DNA of 64,000 nt from Sphaerosporella brunnea. Its lineage: Eukaryota; Ascomycota; Pezizomycetes; Pezizales; Pyronemataceae. The notes below the pieces were generated by a model, which was not told the origin of the DNA, ran no database searches, and worked only from the letters and a program-made list of their open reading frames with translations. Each line of letters begins with the position of its first letter. The first letter of the stretch is position 1. The DNA is taken from assembly GCA_008704415.1 (NCBI GenBank), contig VXIS01000044.1, positions 153,825-217,824 of the forward strand, written 5' to 3'. Below are positions 11,301-22,569 of the stretch, piece by piece. The translations under genes were made by a program, and so were the position numbers.

Positions 11301-14137
11301 TGGTCGCCTCGTCCGATACGTCCGATGCGGCTTGAAGGTCAGCAATGACAGCTTCTAACTGGCTTTTGTCCGACTGCAAGCGTTCGTTGGCGTTTTTCAG
11401 AGCGTCGTTGATCTCATCTAAACCTAAAATCTTCTTGTCTTTGACATCGAGAGTCGTCTCCAACTGGTCAATGTCAACCTCTAATTTGGAGTTTTCCAAC
11501 TTGAGGTCTTCAATTTGATCCTCTCGATCCTCAAGATCGGCTCGAAGTTTTCCTCTCTCAACTTCCAAAGTCTCGATTTCCTCGTCCTTTTCATCGAGCT
11601 GTTCCTTGGCGAGTCGAAGCTCATCCTTGAGGTTGTTGACTTGCGAATCGAAGTCAGAGACACGGACGGTAAGTCCACGCAATTGTTCACTCAAGTCCTC
11701 AATCGCCCGGTCCTTGTCAGCCACCTTCTCTTGCCATGCGACGTTCTCGTGCCGCAGGCGCTCGATTTCTCCCGTCAGCGCCTGTATTTGCTGGCGGGAG
11801 CTGGATAATTCCCCTTCGAGTTCCTGCTCCAGCTCGCCTTCTTCTCCTAGTCTCTTTTCCAATTTCCCGATATGTTGACGCAGGTCCTCGATAAGTGCAT
11901 CTGCATCTGCTTTGTCCTTGGTGCCCACCTCCACGGAGTGCTCAAGGCCCTTGATTGCGGCCTTGCACTCTGCAAGGGCGACTTCAAGCTCCCTCTTTTC
12001 GTGAACAACAGTGGAATGCATAGATTTCAGCTCGTCAACCTCGGCAGCAAGCTCATCAACTTTGAATTCCATCTCCTCCTTCTCCTCGTCAATGAACTCG
12101 TCGGTCTGGACTGCACCGGAGAAGACGTTTTCCAGCCGCACACCCTCCAGTTCTTCCAGCTGCGTGATCCTGGCGGCGAGACGTTCGCTGAGAGCACGGA
12201 GTTTGTCGTTCTCGTCTTGGAATGCATTGGCCTGCCGTCGAAGATCTTCAGAGTTGGCGAGATCTGTTTCGGCTTCCTCCTCAAGGTCGTGAATCTTGCG
12301 ACTAAGGGTCTCCAAGGCTGACTGCAACTTCTCGTTATCCGCCTGCAGATCTGCGATCCGTGGGTCAGGTTGGGACTCCTCCTCCTCTTCTTCTTCTTCA
12401 ATATCCATAAGTTCGCCGCCGACGGACGAAGCATCGTAACCAGTGCCGGTGGCAATGGACCGAACAGACATTCCCTCGTTGAAGACGGATCCTTCCACAA
12501 CAGTCTCGATTTCGACTTCTTCCTCGACCATCGTAGTCTCGTCGAATGCGACTCTTCTCGGAGGGGGACTCCGGAGCTCTTCGAGTTGGCTGTAAAGACC
12601 GCGGTTTTCTTCCACCAGAATCTGCTCCTCCGCATCATGGAATTCTTGGAACTCTTCGGCTTCTTCCTGCCATCTCCGAGCCTCCTCGGTCCGCCGCTTG
12701 ATGTCCTCTCGAAGGGAGGCAATTTGTTCCTCGAGGTCGCGGATTTGCAGATCGCGGTTAGTGAGTGGCGTGGTTACGCCGCCGTTACTGCTGGGCTGCC
12801 TCGAAAGGCGGGCGGGTGTTGTTGCTAGAGCTGGAGAAATTCGGGCCTCCGGTTCGGGAGTATGCGCGGGAGTGTCATCAGCGTGATCGACCCCCATATC
12901 CATGCTGTCATCGTAATCCATTCCGAATCCCACGCCCATGTCAACATCTGCATGTTCAGAGTCTTCCCGCACCGCATCCAGGTGTTCCGTTTCAGGCGCG
13001 TTCTTGGCGTCCAACAACGCCTGTTCCAAATCCTGAAGTCGTCGCTGAGAACTGGAAAGCTCAGCCCTCAATTTCATGAGTTCCTCGCGTTGCTTGCGGC
13101 GAGCAGCACTCTCTTCTGCCTGGATATTGTTCATTTCCTCGCTTAAAGCATTGCGGCGCAGCGCCCGGATGGTTCGCCGGGACAATGCCTGCTTGAGAGG
13201 GAAGAACTGGACTTCTCTGGACACCCCCGAGGGCATCGACATTGACGTGGGTGTTCGCGCGGGTGCAGGCGCAGGTACAACAGCCAACGTATGACGACGT
13301 TTTGACGGCTTGCTCCGTTTGCGATGAGATGCCGGAGTGGCATTCTGCGAGGAGCTGCGAGGAGCTGCACCCCCAAAGCTTCGTCTTCGAGAAGCGGAGG
13401 CCACAACGTGTGGTCCTGGATCGGACTGTCGCGACTTCTTTCGGTGCGACTTGGGCGGCGGGGTGCCCTGGACGACTATTGTTTCCGGCAGTGAAGCCCC
13501 GTGCTGCTGCTGCTCCTCCTCCTCCTCCTCCTCCTCCCGTAGATCCCGTTGCTGTGATTGGGGCGCAGGCAGGCTGAACCGTGTGCTCTTCCTCCTAACT
13601 CTGGCAGAAGCGGTTGGTGTGCGCACAGGTGTAGCTGCCGGAGCCGAACCCACTTCGTCGTTGTTAGCAGTTGAGCTTTTCAGCATCTTCGCGACAGCGA
13701 CGAAGGTTTTAATGTCGTGATTCGATGTGGCAACGTTGAGCTCGGATTTTTCCTCCGCCACGATTCGCCGTAAGGTGGGTGATGGAGTATACGTGTTGTC
13801 GCGAACGTTCTTGAGTAACCACCCGTCCGACGTAAGCTCATTGAGGGTCTGAAGCTTAAAGTTAGGAACCGAAGTGTAAGCAATTTTCACGTGCGGCGAC
13901 TTACCAGGTGTGCTCGCTTCTTCCACGTTCCAGGGATGACGATGTCATTTTCCTCGCATACCGCTTCAAAGGCCGATTCTAGATACGCACCGTTAGCCGT
14001 TCGATGCAATGGCAAAGGGGGGGCGGGGACAATGGCGTACCTATCGCCGAGAGCGGTATTGGTTGCGAAGGGTTTCTCGGGGAGAAGTTTGAGTCAATGG
14101 CGGCGAGCACCCGAACTTTGTACGGGTATGCAGGCAT
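8302..14137 (-). CDS. giant coiled-coil protein (1905 aa), three exons
   Basis: Exon 1 is 14137-14041, exon 2 is 13978-13905 and exon 3 is 13848-8302. Introns are 62 nt (GTACGC, CTAAC branch, TAG) and 56 nt (GTAAGT, CTAAC branch, CAG); phases 1 and 0 match exactly. The first two exons give a compact N-terminal domain (MPAYPYKVRVLAAID start; CEENDIVIPGTWKKRAHL across exon 2) that runs smoothly into TLNELTSDGWLL of exon 3. Residues about 100-290 are low complexity with poly-Glu and basic/SP stretches; about 295-1820 is near-continuous heptad coiled coil, rich in Glu, Lys, Leu, Ala and Gln. The tail has basic NLS-like segments (YPKRP, TKKRRLG) and an acidic end. It resembles SMC/TPR/spindle-pole scaffold proteins in composition only; I do not recognise an orthologue. 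Confidence 0.8.
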
Positions 14138-15170
14138 GGTAGATTTGGGTATTGGGTCGCGTTGTTGCGCGTATTATGGTGCGTGTTATGGTGCAGTGCT
14201 GAATATGGTGGGAGGTAAATAGTAGCGGCGGTTTGGTATGATGGATATGAAAGGTGAAGACGGAGGCGTTTTTTTAAAGGCGGGAGGTGGGCAATCCAGT
14301 TTCGCAAAACAAATGACGTCGAAGCCTGGTTCGCAGGTCCAGCCAGTAAACAACTTCTCACGCTCAGTCGCCACTCATACACACACACACACACACACAC
14401 GGCGTGAGATTTGAGTTTCGACGCGGGTGGTGTCGAGTGGGGACCCTCGCCTCGCCACCGCGCGCGCGGGAACTTTTAGCGGATCGCTTGCAGGTGCGGT
14501 CGGTAAGAGGGTGCGCGGCGATGATGGAGAGGTTTCAAAAGTGGACAAAACGGTGGATGGAGAATGGGATCGAGAAGAAGAAGAAGGGGGGTGAGAGAGG
14601 GAGGGGTACTGTTGTTGTTGTCGTTGTTCTTTTCTTCCAGTTGTTCTCGGAAAAAAACAACAGCAGCAGGGAACCCGCAAGCCTTGCTGGATTTGGCGCT
14701 GGCCCGAGCGCTGCTGCTGCCCTGCTGCCAATGGAATTCCACACTTCCTATGACTCCGCCAGTGACAGTTTTGCGGTGCGTGTATGGATGATTCACATAC
14801 CTACCATGTATTTCATACGGTAACTAACTGCCTGGCTTCCGTGATGCAGCGAGAGAGACAGAGCCAACGCAGCAGCGCAGCAGCGCAGCGCAGAGCAGGA
14901 AGCGAATAATTGCAGCGATTAATGATCTACATGCATGTATTGGCATGCTTCACACCAATCGTCTGTTTGTTTGTTTTTGTTTGTTGTCGACAAACAATTC
15001 ATCGCCAAGCTCTGCCCTGCCACGAGATGCAATTCTTCTTCTGGAGATACTATGAATATTCCTCGCAACGCGTGCAAAATAAAATGACCCCATTGGCAAG
15101 CGTTGCTGGGTGCTACCTAGGTAGTTGTATTACAGATGGCGGGGTTCTCTCGAACAAAAGGGGGGGTATA
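14138..15170. other. intergenic region with microsatellites
   Basis: Upstream region of the coiled-coil gene. It contains an (AC)n microsatellite at about 14378-14400, GAA-rich and GTT-rich tracts near 14570-14640, and a CAGCG-type imperfect repeat at about 14860-14895. Several short frames on both strands follow these repeats and show no protein-like character. No gene is supported. Confidence 0.6.
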
Positions 15171-15263
15171 CCGTATTATCTCGGTACTAAGGCCATGTGG
15201 CAAAGTCACTGCGCTCTGTGGAGAAGTCACTTAGCCACATTGCCTATGGCCGGGATAATACGG
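15171..15263. mobile_element. 93-bp MITE-like palindrome, TA target duplication
   Basis: Begins CCGTATTATCTCGG and ends CCGGGATAATACGG, with 13 of 14 arm bases paired, and TA dinucleotides immediately outside both ends (15169-15170 and 15264-15265). The interior is also partly self-complementary (GTGGCAAAGTCACT versus AGTCACTTAGCCAC). No coding capacity. This is the hallmark of a non-autonomous Tc1/mariner-type element; its ends start CCGTAT like the outer element at 15708. Confidence 0.8.
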
Positions 15264-16367
15264 TATCAGTGCGACAGCAGCACTACCGCATATTTTGAAT
15301 TTTGAAATCTACATGATTGCCAAATTAGGACCGCATTATTTGGACTTTTTGAGTGAAACAATGCGCATTTATTTCACTTTTGCAATACGCAATGAGCATC
15401 ATCAACCTCATCGTCGCCCACATCAAGGCGGCACAACGCGCAAAGCCCAAAACTGCGGGAACCTCTGTAAACGATTGTGTTGATCAAAGTAACACCCAAC
15501 TCTGACACTCTCGTGACTGTAAGAGTGAGAATCGCAGCGTTATGAAACGTAAAAAACGACTTCGTGGTATTTGCAGTTCTTAAGCCAAACACTACATATT
15601 CTCATCTCGAGGAGGGGTTCCAGCGTGCGGTCGTTCAAAATACAGTAGTCAACCCCAGGCGAGGTATTTGGGGACAATAGTGGCCGTTTCGAATGCAGAG
15701 TGCGGTACCGTATAATCTCATATATAAGGTACACCCCCATTTTGGGAATAGCGCTGTTTTTAGCTGCGCTTAACCGCAAGCAGGCTAGCGCGGCTTGGCG
15801 CTGCAACGTCGCTCCACCACTTCACAAGAGCGGGGAGAATGAATTTCAGCACCTATTGTGATCTACACATATTTCCCAACAATGACCTCGATACCATCTG
15901 TTGTGTCCAATTCTGCCTGTGCAATTCCCAAAGAATTCCTCTTTTCCTTTAAGTTTTCAACTGCCTCAGCACCTCTTGAAGATAAACTACAACGGGGTTC
16001 AGCTCAACGTCCGAAGCCCAAACGGAAACCAGGTCCTCGGAAGAAGCCAATTTCTGCTGTGCCACCAAAGAAATTTGCTCCTCCACGAGTTTCACCTTCC
16101 CGCCAGCGTCAATCCTTCACCACTGCCTTTAAACTGGGAGTTCTTACATGGTGAGAGCATGGTACAGTTCAAACTCCACGTGGGAGCACTCGAGCTCCCA
16201 CTCGAAACGACGTTGCAATACGTTATGGCCTGAAACAGGTGGCCTCGCATCCAGTCCCCTGGTGCCGACCGCTGGCGTGACCCAGGAATCGCTGCTACGG
16301 CGTACAACCGGTGATACGCTAGTCTAGCGCGTGAATCCCAAAACGTACTGTAAATGTTGGTGAGAGG

Positions 16368-16399
16368 GCCTGGAGACTTCCACCTCACCAAAATCGATT
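16368..16399 (+). repeat. left subterminal inverted repeat of the inner element
   Basis: Starts GCCTGGAGACTTCCACC and ends CAAAATCGAT; the inverse copy is at 26089-26119. It lies about 128 bp from the left terminus and 13 bp before the DUF6589 start codon, so it is either a transposase-binding site, a promoter/5' UTR element, or both. Confidence 0.85.
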
Positions 16400-16411
16400 C
16401 TTCCCGACAAC

Positions 16412-19210
16412 ATGCCTACTACCCGTGGAATCGCTTCGTGCATCACCGGCCAGTCAGAACAGAGTAATCCCGTTCAACCCGGGACGCCGATCGAGGAATC
16501 CCGACATCACTCCCGGGGAGCTCAACCTGGCCCGCCAGGGCTTACACCTCTGCTATATCTCGATTCTGAAGCTCGTAGAATGGGATTCTCCTCACTTGCA
16601 CAGGCCGTACTACACCAGGTTTCGGAGTCCTCAGACCTCGATCACTCTGCGCTCAAGGATTATACCGCACTCTTGACGACAATCGTTGCGCAGAAGAAGT
16701 TCAACGCGACCATAGCAAGCTACAACAAACGATTCATGCGGGGTGTCACCCAGCTGCTTACGGACCACAGCATGAAGGAGTTAGATGTCCTCGTCGCAAA
16801 GCCTGAATCCCGATTCAATATGAAGCGTTTCACACCAGAGCATATCGAAAGCTTCAATCCCACCCTACTCCAGAGTGCCCACCAGCGATATACACCGACG
16901 TTGCACGCGATACTTCATGGTATCCTGCACAAAGACAATTCCCGACCGGCCCAAGATGATTCCCGCCGTAAACAGCGTCCCTATGATCGGGATTTGGTCG
17001 CCACCGCGGCCATCTGCATGCTATCATATGCCCGACACAGGGAATCCAACGGTCTGCAGGTGCTTACACATTTGGGCAATCAATCGATTTCAATGTGCTG
17101 ACATCGGCAGGCTCTCGTGGGATATTTTCTATTCGCAAGCAATACTTCCAAGAGGACAATCGAAGTCTTGCATAGGTTTGGTCTGTCCGTCTCCTACGAG
17201 ACGATTCTCAAAGCACTCCGGCACAATGCGGAAGCCTCACGAGACCAATTGCGCCGGGTAGTCAAAGAAGGCCGATTCATGATATCATTCGACAACATGA
17301 ACTTCTATCGAAATGTGCGCGATCAGAGAGCCCACAATCGGAGTCATCAAGTTAATTACACAGCCGGGTTCATCTGCGTCATGGATTGCGATTGTGGGTC
17401 CGGACCAGACTGCGAGTGCGGGGCATTGCCGGAGCGAAGTATCGATCACAAGGCGGCGAGTTTGCTCAGCTTCAAGGATTTCGATATCGATTCCGACGCC
17501 CAGATGTATCTCCATAACGCGGCCGATTATCTGTTCGGTACCGTGCTCAAGCGCCATTTTGCAAGCGCAATGAGCAAGCAGAAAGACCCGGAAACCCGTG
17601 GGCCCCGCTACTCAGTGCCGGATCCCCCTTTGGCCCATATCCGCGTCAAACAGGATCGGGCCCGGATACTGACATTCCAGACGCTGGATATGGATGAAGC
17701 GTCTATATCCGGGACAATCGATATCTTAAAGGCGCTCGTGCAGGAGCTCGGGATCGATTGTGAAGATGTGCTAGACCGCAAGATCATGCTCCATGGGGAT
17801 TACTTAACTGTGCGCAACGTAACTCGCGCTATGTTTCGGAGATCGGTTGAACCTGAACCTCTTATGCGATTCGGCTGGGTAGAGCCGATTGCTGGGTTGT
17901 TTCATCTTCAGATGAACGTGCTGAAGTTGATATTTGGGGTTTTTGAAGGAGAAGCGGCGGATCCAGGCTCTCTCAAACGATTCAGCACTATCCTTCGCAG
18001 AAAGGGTGTTAGCAAGGATATCAAGGATTTCCACGCATGTGACGATTTCTTCAGAATGGTCCTCGAAGCCTATATCCTGGCATACTATCAGCATTATGCG
18101 GGGCTGGCATATGCCAATCAGCTGAATGCTCACCTCGAAACGAGCGATTGGCCCGCCCAAATCGCACTGGCGGTGCGCGCTGGGATTGATCCTTTCATGG
18201 TATCGCGGGTGCGTTCGGTGGCCCGCGAGTCAATCGATGCTGCCGTAGGGGTCCGCATGGAGGAGGAGCGTGCGAAATGGGAGGTGCTTAAGGCGCAGCG
18301 GCGATTACAGCGTCAAAACGGACAATCGCTTGCAAATTTGCCCCGCAAGGATTGGAAGAACATCCAATCGAGGTTAACCGCGGATTTGGGTGCGGGGATA
18401 AGAGACATTGTCAAAGAGAACGCCATGTTATTCCTTAATTGTGGTCTCATCTATCTCGACTTCCACGACGCATGTCGGGGAGGATTCAGTGGGCGCGTAG
18501 AGAGGTGCGTCAAGATGTTCGCAATCCTATTTGCGGGTGGGAAGCACGGCAATTACGCCGGTGAATGTATCCATCTTGTGGCGTGTTTAGCCCGTATGTG
18601 GAAACCGGAATTCAAACAAGCTTGGCTGGACTACTGCCTGATCAACCCGAACTCCAGGCCTGACATATACTGCGCAATCGATAGGCACGGCGAAACAGTC
18701 ATTCGAGAGAACAAGGACAAGGTGCGGCCGTCAGCCAATGCTAAGGATGATCGATTTTTGAGAGAGGTGGTGGCACGCAATGTTGGATCACTCCGGGCAA
18801 GCAAGCATGTAATGGCCGAATGCACCGGGGCAACGGACTATCGAAATCGACATACGGAAGTGTCACGGACTGAGGATATCAGCTTGATCCGCAAAAAACT
18901 GGTTGAAGCCCATGTCTTTACACACGTACCAGGGCGCGGATCTGATTCCCACCCCGCAGGCCGATTGAAGGAATATGAAGATATCATCGGAAGCGGGTAC
19001 TGTGCGATGGCCAGTGGGATTCCGATTAGTAAGTATCTGGCAAGGGCACGGTTTACATGGGATTCAGAATTGCCTCAAGAAGACGATGCGGATCTGGTTG
19101 AGGAAGCTGAATTGGATGACGGTGAACCCGGTTGTGGCGTGTATTCAACTGGGCAGAGGTTGGATGAGCCCGGGTTCAATGAAATCGATGACAGTGAGGA
19201 CGAACTGTAG
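16412..19210 (+). CDS. DUF6589-type protein, putative transposase of the inner element
   Basis: Exon 1 is 16412-17059, the intron 17060-17110 (51 nt, GTGCTT, CTGAC branch, CAG, phase 0), exon 2 is 17111-19210; 915 residues. Exon 1 ends in SYARHRESNGLQ and exon 2 starts ALVGYFLFASNTSKR, giving the uninterrupted family core (VLHRFGLSVSYETIL, FISFDNMNF-like strand, a Cys cluster CDCGSGPDCECG at about residues 310-325, LHGDYLTVRN and GWVEPIAGLFHLQMN). A C-terminal half with GGKHGNYAGEC and an acidic tail follow. I recognise this as the fungal DUF6589 family, which has no established function. HGD and nearby acids suggest an RNase H-like nuclease fold, but this is inference. It is convergent with the RecQ gene, stops only 23 bp apart. 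Confidence 0.75.
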
Positions 19211-19233
19211 AAGAAGCAAGAATCATATTGTAG

Positions 19234-21669
19234 CTAGCGGTCGAATCGTGGAGGTTTATACGGGATGAACTCGTAGGCAATCGGGCCGGCGGGCGTCCGA
19301 GGGGGAAATGAATGATGCCGGAAAGGCCAATTTGCACCCTCGTCGATCCATTGGACAACATTGAAGGTGCGGGGCATCGAGGCCGATTGCATTGTCCCGG
19401 GCGTAGAATGGATTGTCCCGGGGGTAGAATGCATTGTCCCGGGCAGGGATCGCATTGTCCCGGGGGTAGGATGCATTGTCCCGGGCGTAGAATGGATTGT
19501 CCCGGGCGTAGAATGCATTGTCCCGAGCGCAGAATGCATTGTCCCGGGCAGGGATCGCATTGTCCCGGGCGTAGAATGGATTGTCCCGGGGGTAGAATGC
19601 ATTGTCCAGGGGGTAGAATGCATTGTCCCGGGCGTAGAATGGATTGTCCCGGGGGTAGGATGCGTTGTCCCGGGCAGGGATCGCATTGTGCCGGGCAGGG
19701 ATCTTTCACTCCCGTGTTGATTGGCGGTCTGGAGCAAAGCCTGACGGATACACTCCAGTAATTCCAGAGCCTTCGGCCCAATGGCGGAATTGGGTATCGA
19801 AACTTTGGGAAGAACGGCCTGCAGATCGTCGACGCTGTGGAGTGCCATACAATTGGCGATTATCAGTTCTCTTTGAGAGGCCGGGAGAATCAGATGATAC
19901 GTTTCCGGCCAATGTTGCTTCAACCAAGAGTCGATTGTTTGTCGAACTGCTGTAATTGCGGCCTGGCCAGGTTTTCGAACTGCAGGGCCGCGAGGTAAAG
20001 TCGATAGCCCCGGGGCAATCGACTCAATGCACCTGACGCTCAGTGAGGCCGATACGCCATTGAGAACACAATTTTGAGCGTCGTCAGGATCCAGAAGGTA
20101 AAGCATATTGTCACAGCAGCCCGGGGCACGATTTTGGGATTCATACGCTGCTGAATCGCCAAAAGTGGCAAGCGCGGCGCGGCATCGACAACCAAGAGTA
20201 TTGACATAGAAGAGCAACCCGGGGTCCAAACGCGCACAGGCCGTGTCGGTTTTACCACGCTCGGAAGGATTCTTGTCTTTGTAGAATGAGCTAATCATGT
20301 CCCTCACCCTGTTGCGACTCACGGTGTCCCCGGGAATCACTTTCTGAATGTAGTCTTGATACTGTTCGGGACACTTGGGGCCATTCGCGAGGAAGAACCG
20401 TGAGTCCGCAAAGACGATTGAGATTGCCGCAATTCGGGTATCACGCCCGGCACGGCCTAATTGCTGCCATAGTGCAGCCATGGTAACCAACTCGCTGAGT
20501 TTCCACTGCACTATGATCTTAACATCCGGGACATGGAGTCCCATTCCCGCGGCATCGGTGCAAATCAGGATTCTGGTAGACCCGTCCCGGAAGGCGTTCA
20601 TGAATCGATCGCGAGTAGCTGCTTCAAGGTTCGAAGAGTAAGGTCTGATGACTGATTCTGCGCGTTCAGCCCAAAAGTGCTTGGCTCGGGCTGCAAGCCA
20701 AAGGTAGATCTTGTGGGCCTCATCTATGTTGTCGACAAAAACCATTGCTTTGTGGATTGACCATATCGGCCCCTGACGGGATAGCAGGAAATCGAGCTTA
20801 GAGTAGTCAATCGATTGCTTAGTGGGAAGCTTAGAGACAATGTGCATGATATTCGGCCGGTCAATGCTGAGTCTGTACAGACGGGTCCTTCCAGGCCTCA
20901 GCTGAAGCGATTGGCTGACAAAGGCCAGAACATTAGGCATAAGAGTTGCCGAGAGCGCAATGATCGGGATCGTCGGGAAATGAGCTCTCAACGCCCCGAT
21001 ATTGAGGTAATCCTACGTGCTATTAGCAGCCCGTACTCAGCGAGTCAGTGTAGCCATGATTCACCTTCCGGAATTCCCTCCAGCCCCAGACGAGGTGCGA
21101 TTCGTCGACAGCAACTGCCTTCAAACGCGTGCAAAACTGATTGCTTCTGCCTCGTATGGTTTTCAGCCAGAAATAAGACCCGTCGCGTAACAAAACTTCG
21201 GGTGAAGCCAGGACCAAATCGAATGCACCACTGTCAACTTGATTCCAGAGGGCAGGGTTAACCATGAGGTTTTCTCGAGTCAGCTCAGCGACTCTGAAGC
21301 CTTGATCGATCACCCACTGGGCCTATTCTCTCATCCTCCAAGTCAGCTCTAGAATCCCAAACGCTGCGGGGTACAAACCTGATCGCGGATCAACGCCAGT
21401 GTAGGTGAAACCACCAATACAATCGCTTTCTCGGAGACCGCGAGAATCGCCTGATAAACCAGACTTTTCCCGGAGCCTGTCCCAGCAATCACAATGACAT
21501 CGTCGCCCCGAATGCAATCCGCTGTGGCACACGCCTGCCATGACTTCGGAGCAAATCCAAATCTCTGCTGTATCTTATCCGCGAGTCGCCTCGGTGCCGG
21601 TGCACCTGAAGGATCGACTTCAGTCCAGGGCTGTCTCCCGGCTGTTTGGTGGATAGCCCGCTGAGTCAT
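19234..21669 (-). CDS. RecQ-family DNA helicase with heptapeptide-repeat tail
   Basis: Exons 21669-21379, 21322-21065 and 21012-19234; introns of 56 nt (GTTTGT, CTGAC, TAG) and 52 nt (GTGAAT, CTAAT, TAG), both phase 0; 775 residues. Superfamily 2 motifs in order: Walker A GTGSGKSLVYQ, Ia SPTLALIRDQ, DEAH variant VAVDESH, III ALSATL, V CTDAAGMGLHVPD and VI QQLGRAGRD. A Cys-rich segment (CRCRAAL, GCCDNML) may be the RecQ zinc-binding region. Residues about 615-720 are 15 copies of a 7-residue repeat of the STPGTMH type. RecQ proteins unwind recombination and replication intermediates. Its position within the element suggests a role in its excision, copying or end processing (inference). No HRDC domain is seen. 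Confidence 0.88.
19391..19705. repeat. 21-bp tandem array inside the RecQ coding sequence (15 units)
   Basis: Fifteen in-frame 21-bp units, each starting ATTGTCCCGGG on the + strand with a variable end (CGTAGAATG, GGTAGAATG, CAGGGATCGC). On the coding strand they read as heptapeptides such as STPGTMH and SLPGTMR. The same ATTGTCCCGGG core fills the intergenic array at 21750-22470. Confidence 0.92.
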
Positions 21670-21749
21670 GTCCTCCGTGATCGTGATGAGTATCGAATCG
21701 TTGGTTGCTCAGGGAGGCCCGGATCGCATCAACGCGTTGCGGGTTGAAT

Positions 21750-22470
21750 TGTCATTGTCCCGGGGGTTGCAGTCGATAGTCCCGGGTTAAAGCACATTGT
21801 CCCGCGACCTCAGGGGCCAATCATTTTTGACGCGACGGGACAAAGCACATTGTCCCGGGAGTTGCAGTCGATAGTCCCGCAGCGCTAAGGGGACAAAGCA
21901 CATAGTCCCGGGGGTTGCAGTCGATAGTCCCGGGTTAAAGCACATTGTTCCGCGACCTCAGGGGCCAATCATTTTTGACGCGACGGGACAAAGCACATTG
22001 TCCCGGGGGTTGCAGTCGATAGTCCCGGGTTAAAGCACATTGTCCCGCGACCTCAGGGGCCAATCATTTTTGACGCGACGGGACAAAGCACATTGTCCCG
22101 GGAGTTGCAGTCGATAGTCCCGCAGCGCTAAGGGGACAAAGCACATAGTCCCGGGGGTTGCAGTCGATAGTCCCGGGTTAAAGCACATTGTTCCGCGACC
22201 TCAGGGGCCAATCATTTTTGACGCGACGGGACAAAGCACATTGTCCCGGGGGTTGCAGTCGATAGTCCCGGGTTAAAGCACATTGTCCCGCGACCTCAGG
22301 GGCCAATCATTTTTGACGCGACGGGACAAAGCACATTGTCCCGGGAGTTGCAGTCGATAGTCCCGCAGCGCTAAGGGGACAAAGCACATAGTCCCGGGGG
22401 TTGCAGTCGATAGTCCCGGGTTAAAGCACATTGTCCCGGGACAATCAACTTTGACCCGAGGGGGTATTGG
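21750..22470. repeat. higher-order tandem array upstream of the RecQ gene (243-bp period)
   Basis: The marker TTGCAGTCGATAG recurs at 21767, 21862, 21915, 22010, 22105, 22158, 22253, 22348 and 22401, giving spacings 95, 53, 95, 95, 53, 95, 95, 53. So two 95-bp units and one 53-bp unit make a 243-bp higher-order repeat, copied almost exactly. Each unit contains CATTGTCCCG, CATAGTCCCGGG or GATAGTCCCGGG motifs and, in the long unit, CCAATCATTTTTGACGCGAC. It lies between the RecQ start and the 3' end of the small Pro/Ala-rich gene. Confidence 0.92.
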
Positions 22471-22569
22471 ATATTGTCCCGCAGTGCGTGTCAACGGCGA
22501 TTCTCTTTGTCATTCGCAAACCTCATGCAAGAACCAACAATTCGATACAAAATTCGATTAACCACGAAA

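Noticed and set aside
14910..15305. 131-codon + strand ORF ending beyond the 15171 MITE
   Set aside because: Runs through the MITE and has no protein-like pattern.
16412..17101. Reading the first DUF6589 exon as a separate 229-residue gene
   Set aside because: A consensus 51-nt intron joins it in phase to the following frame and completes the family core.
19391..19705. CRISPR-like array
   Set aside because: Units are contiguous 21-bp tandem copies without unique spacers, in frame within a eukaryotic gene.
19312..19761. Open + strand frames of up to 149 codons over the 21-bp array (Cys/Pro/Gly repeat peptides)
   Set aside because: They exist in all frames because the unit length is a multiple of three; the minus-strand frame is the one continuous with helicase motifs.
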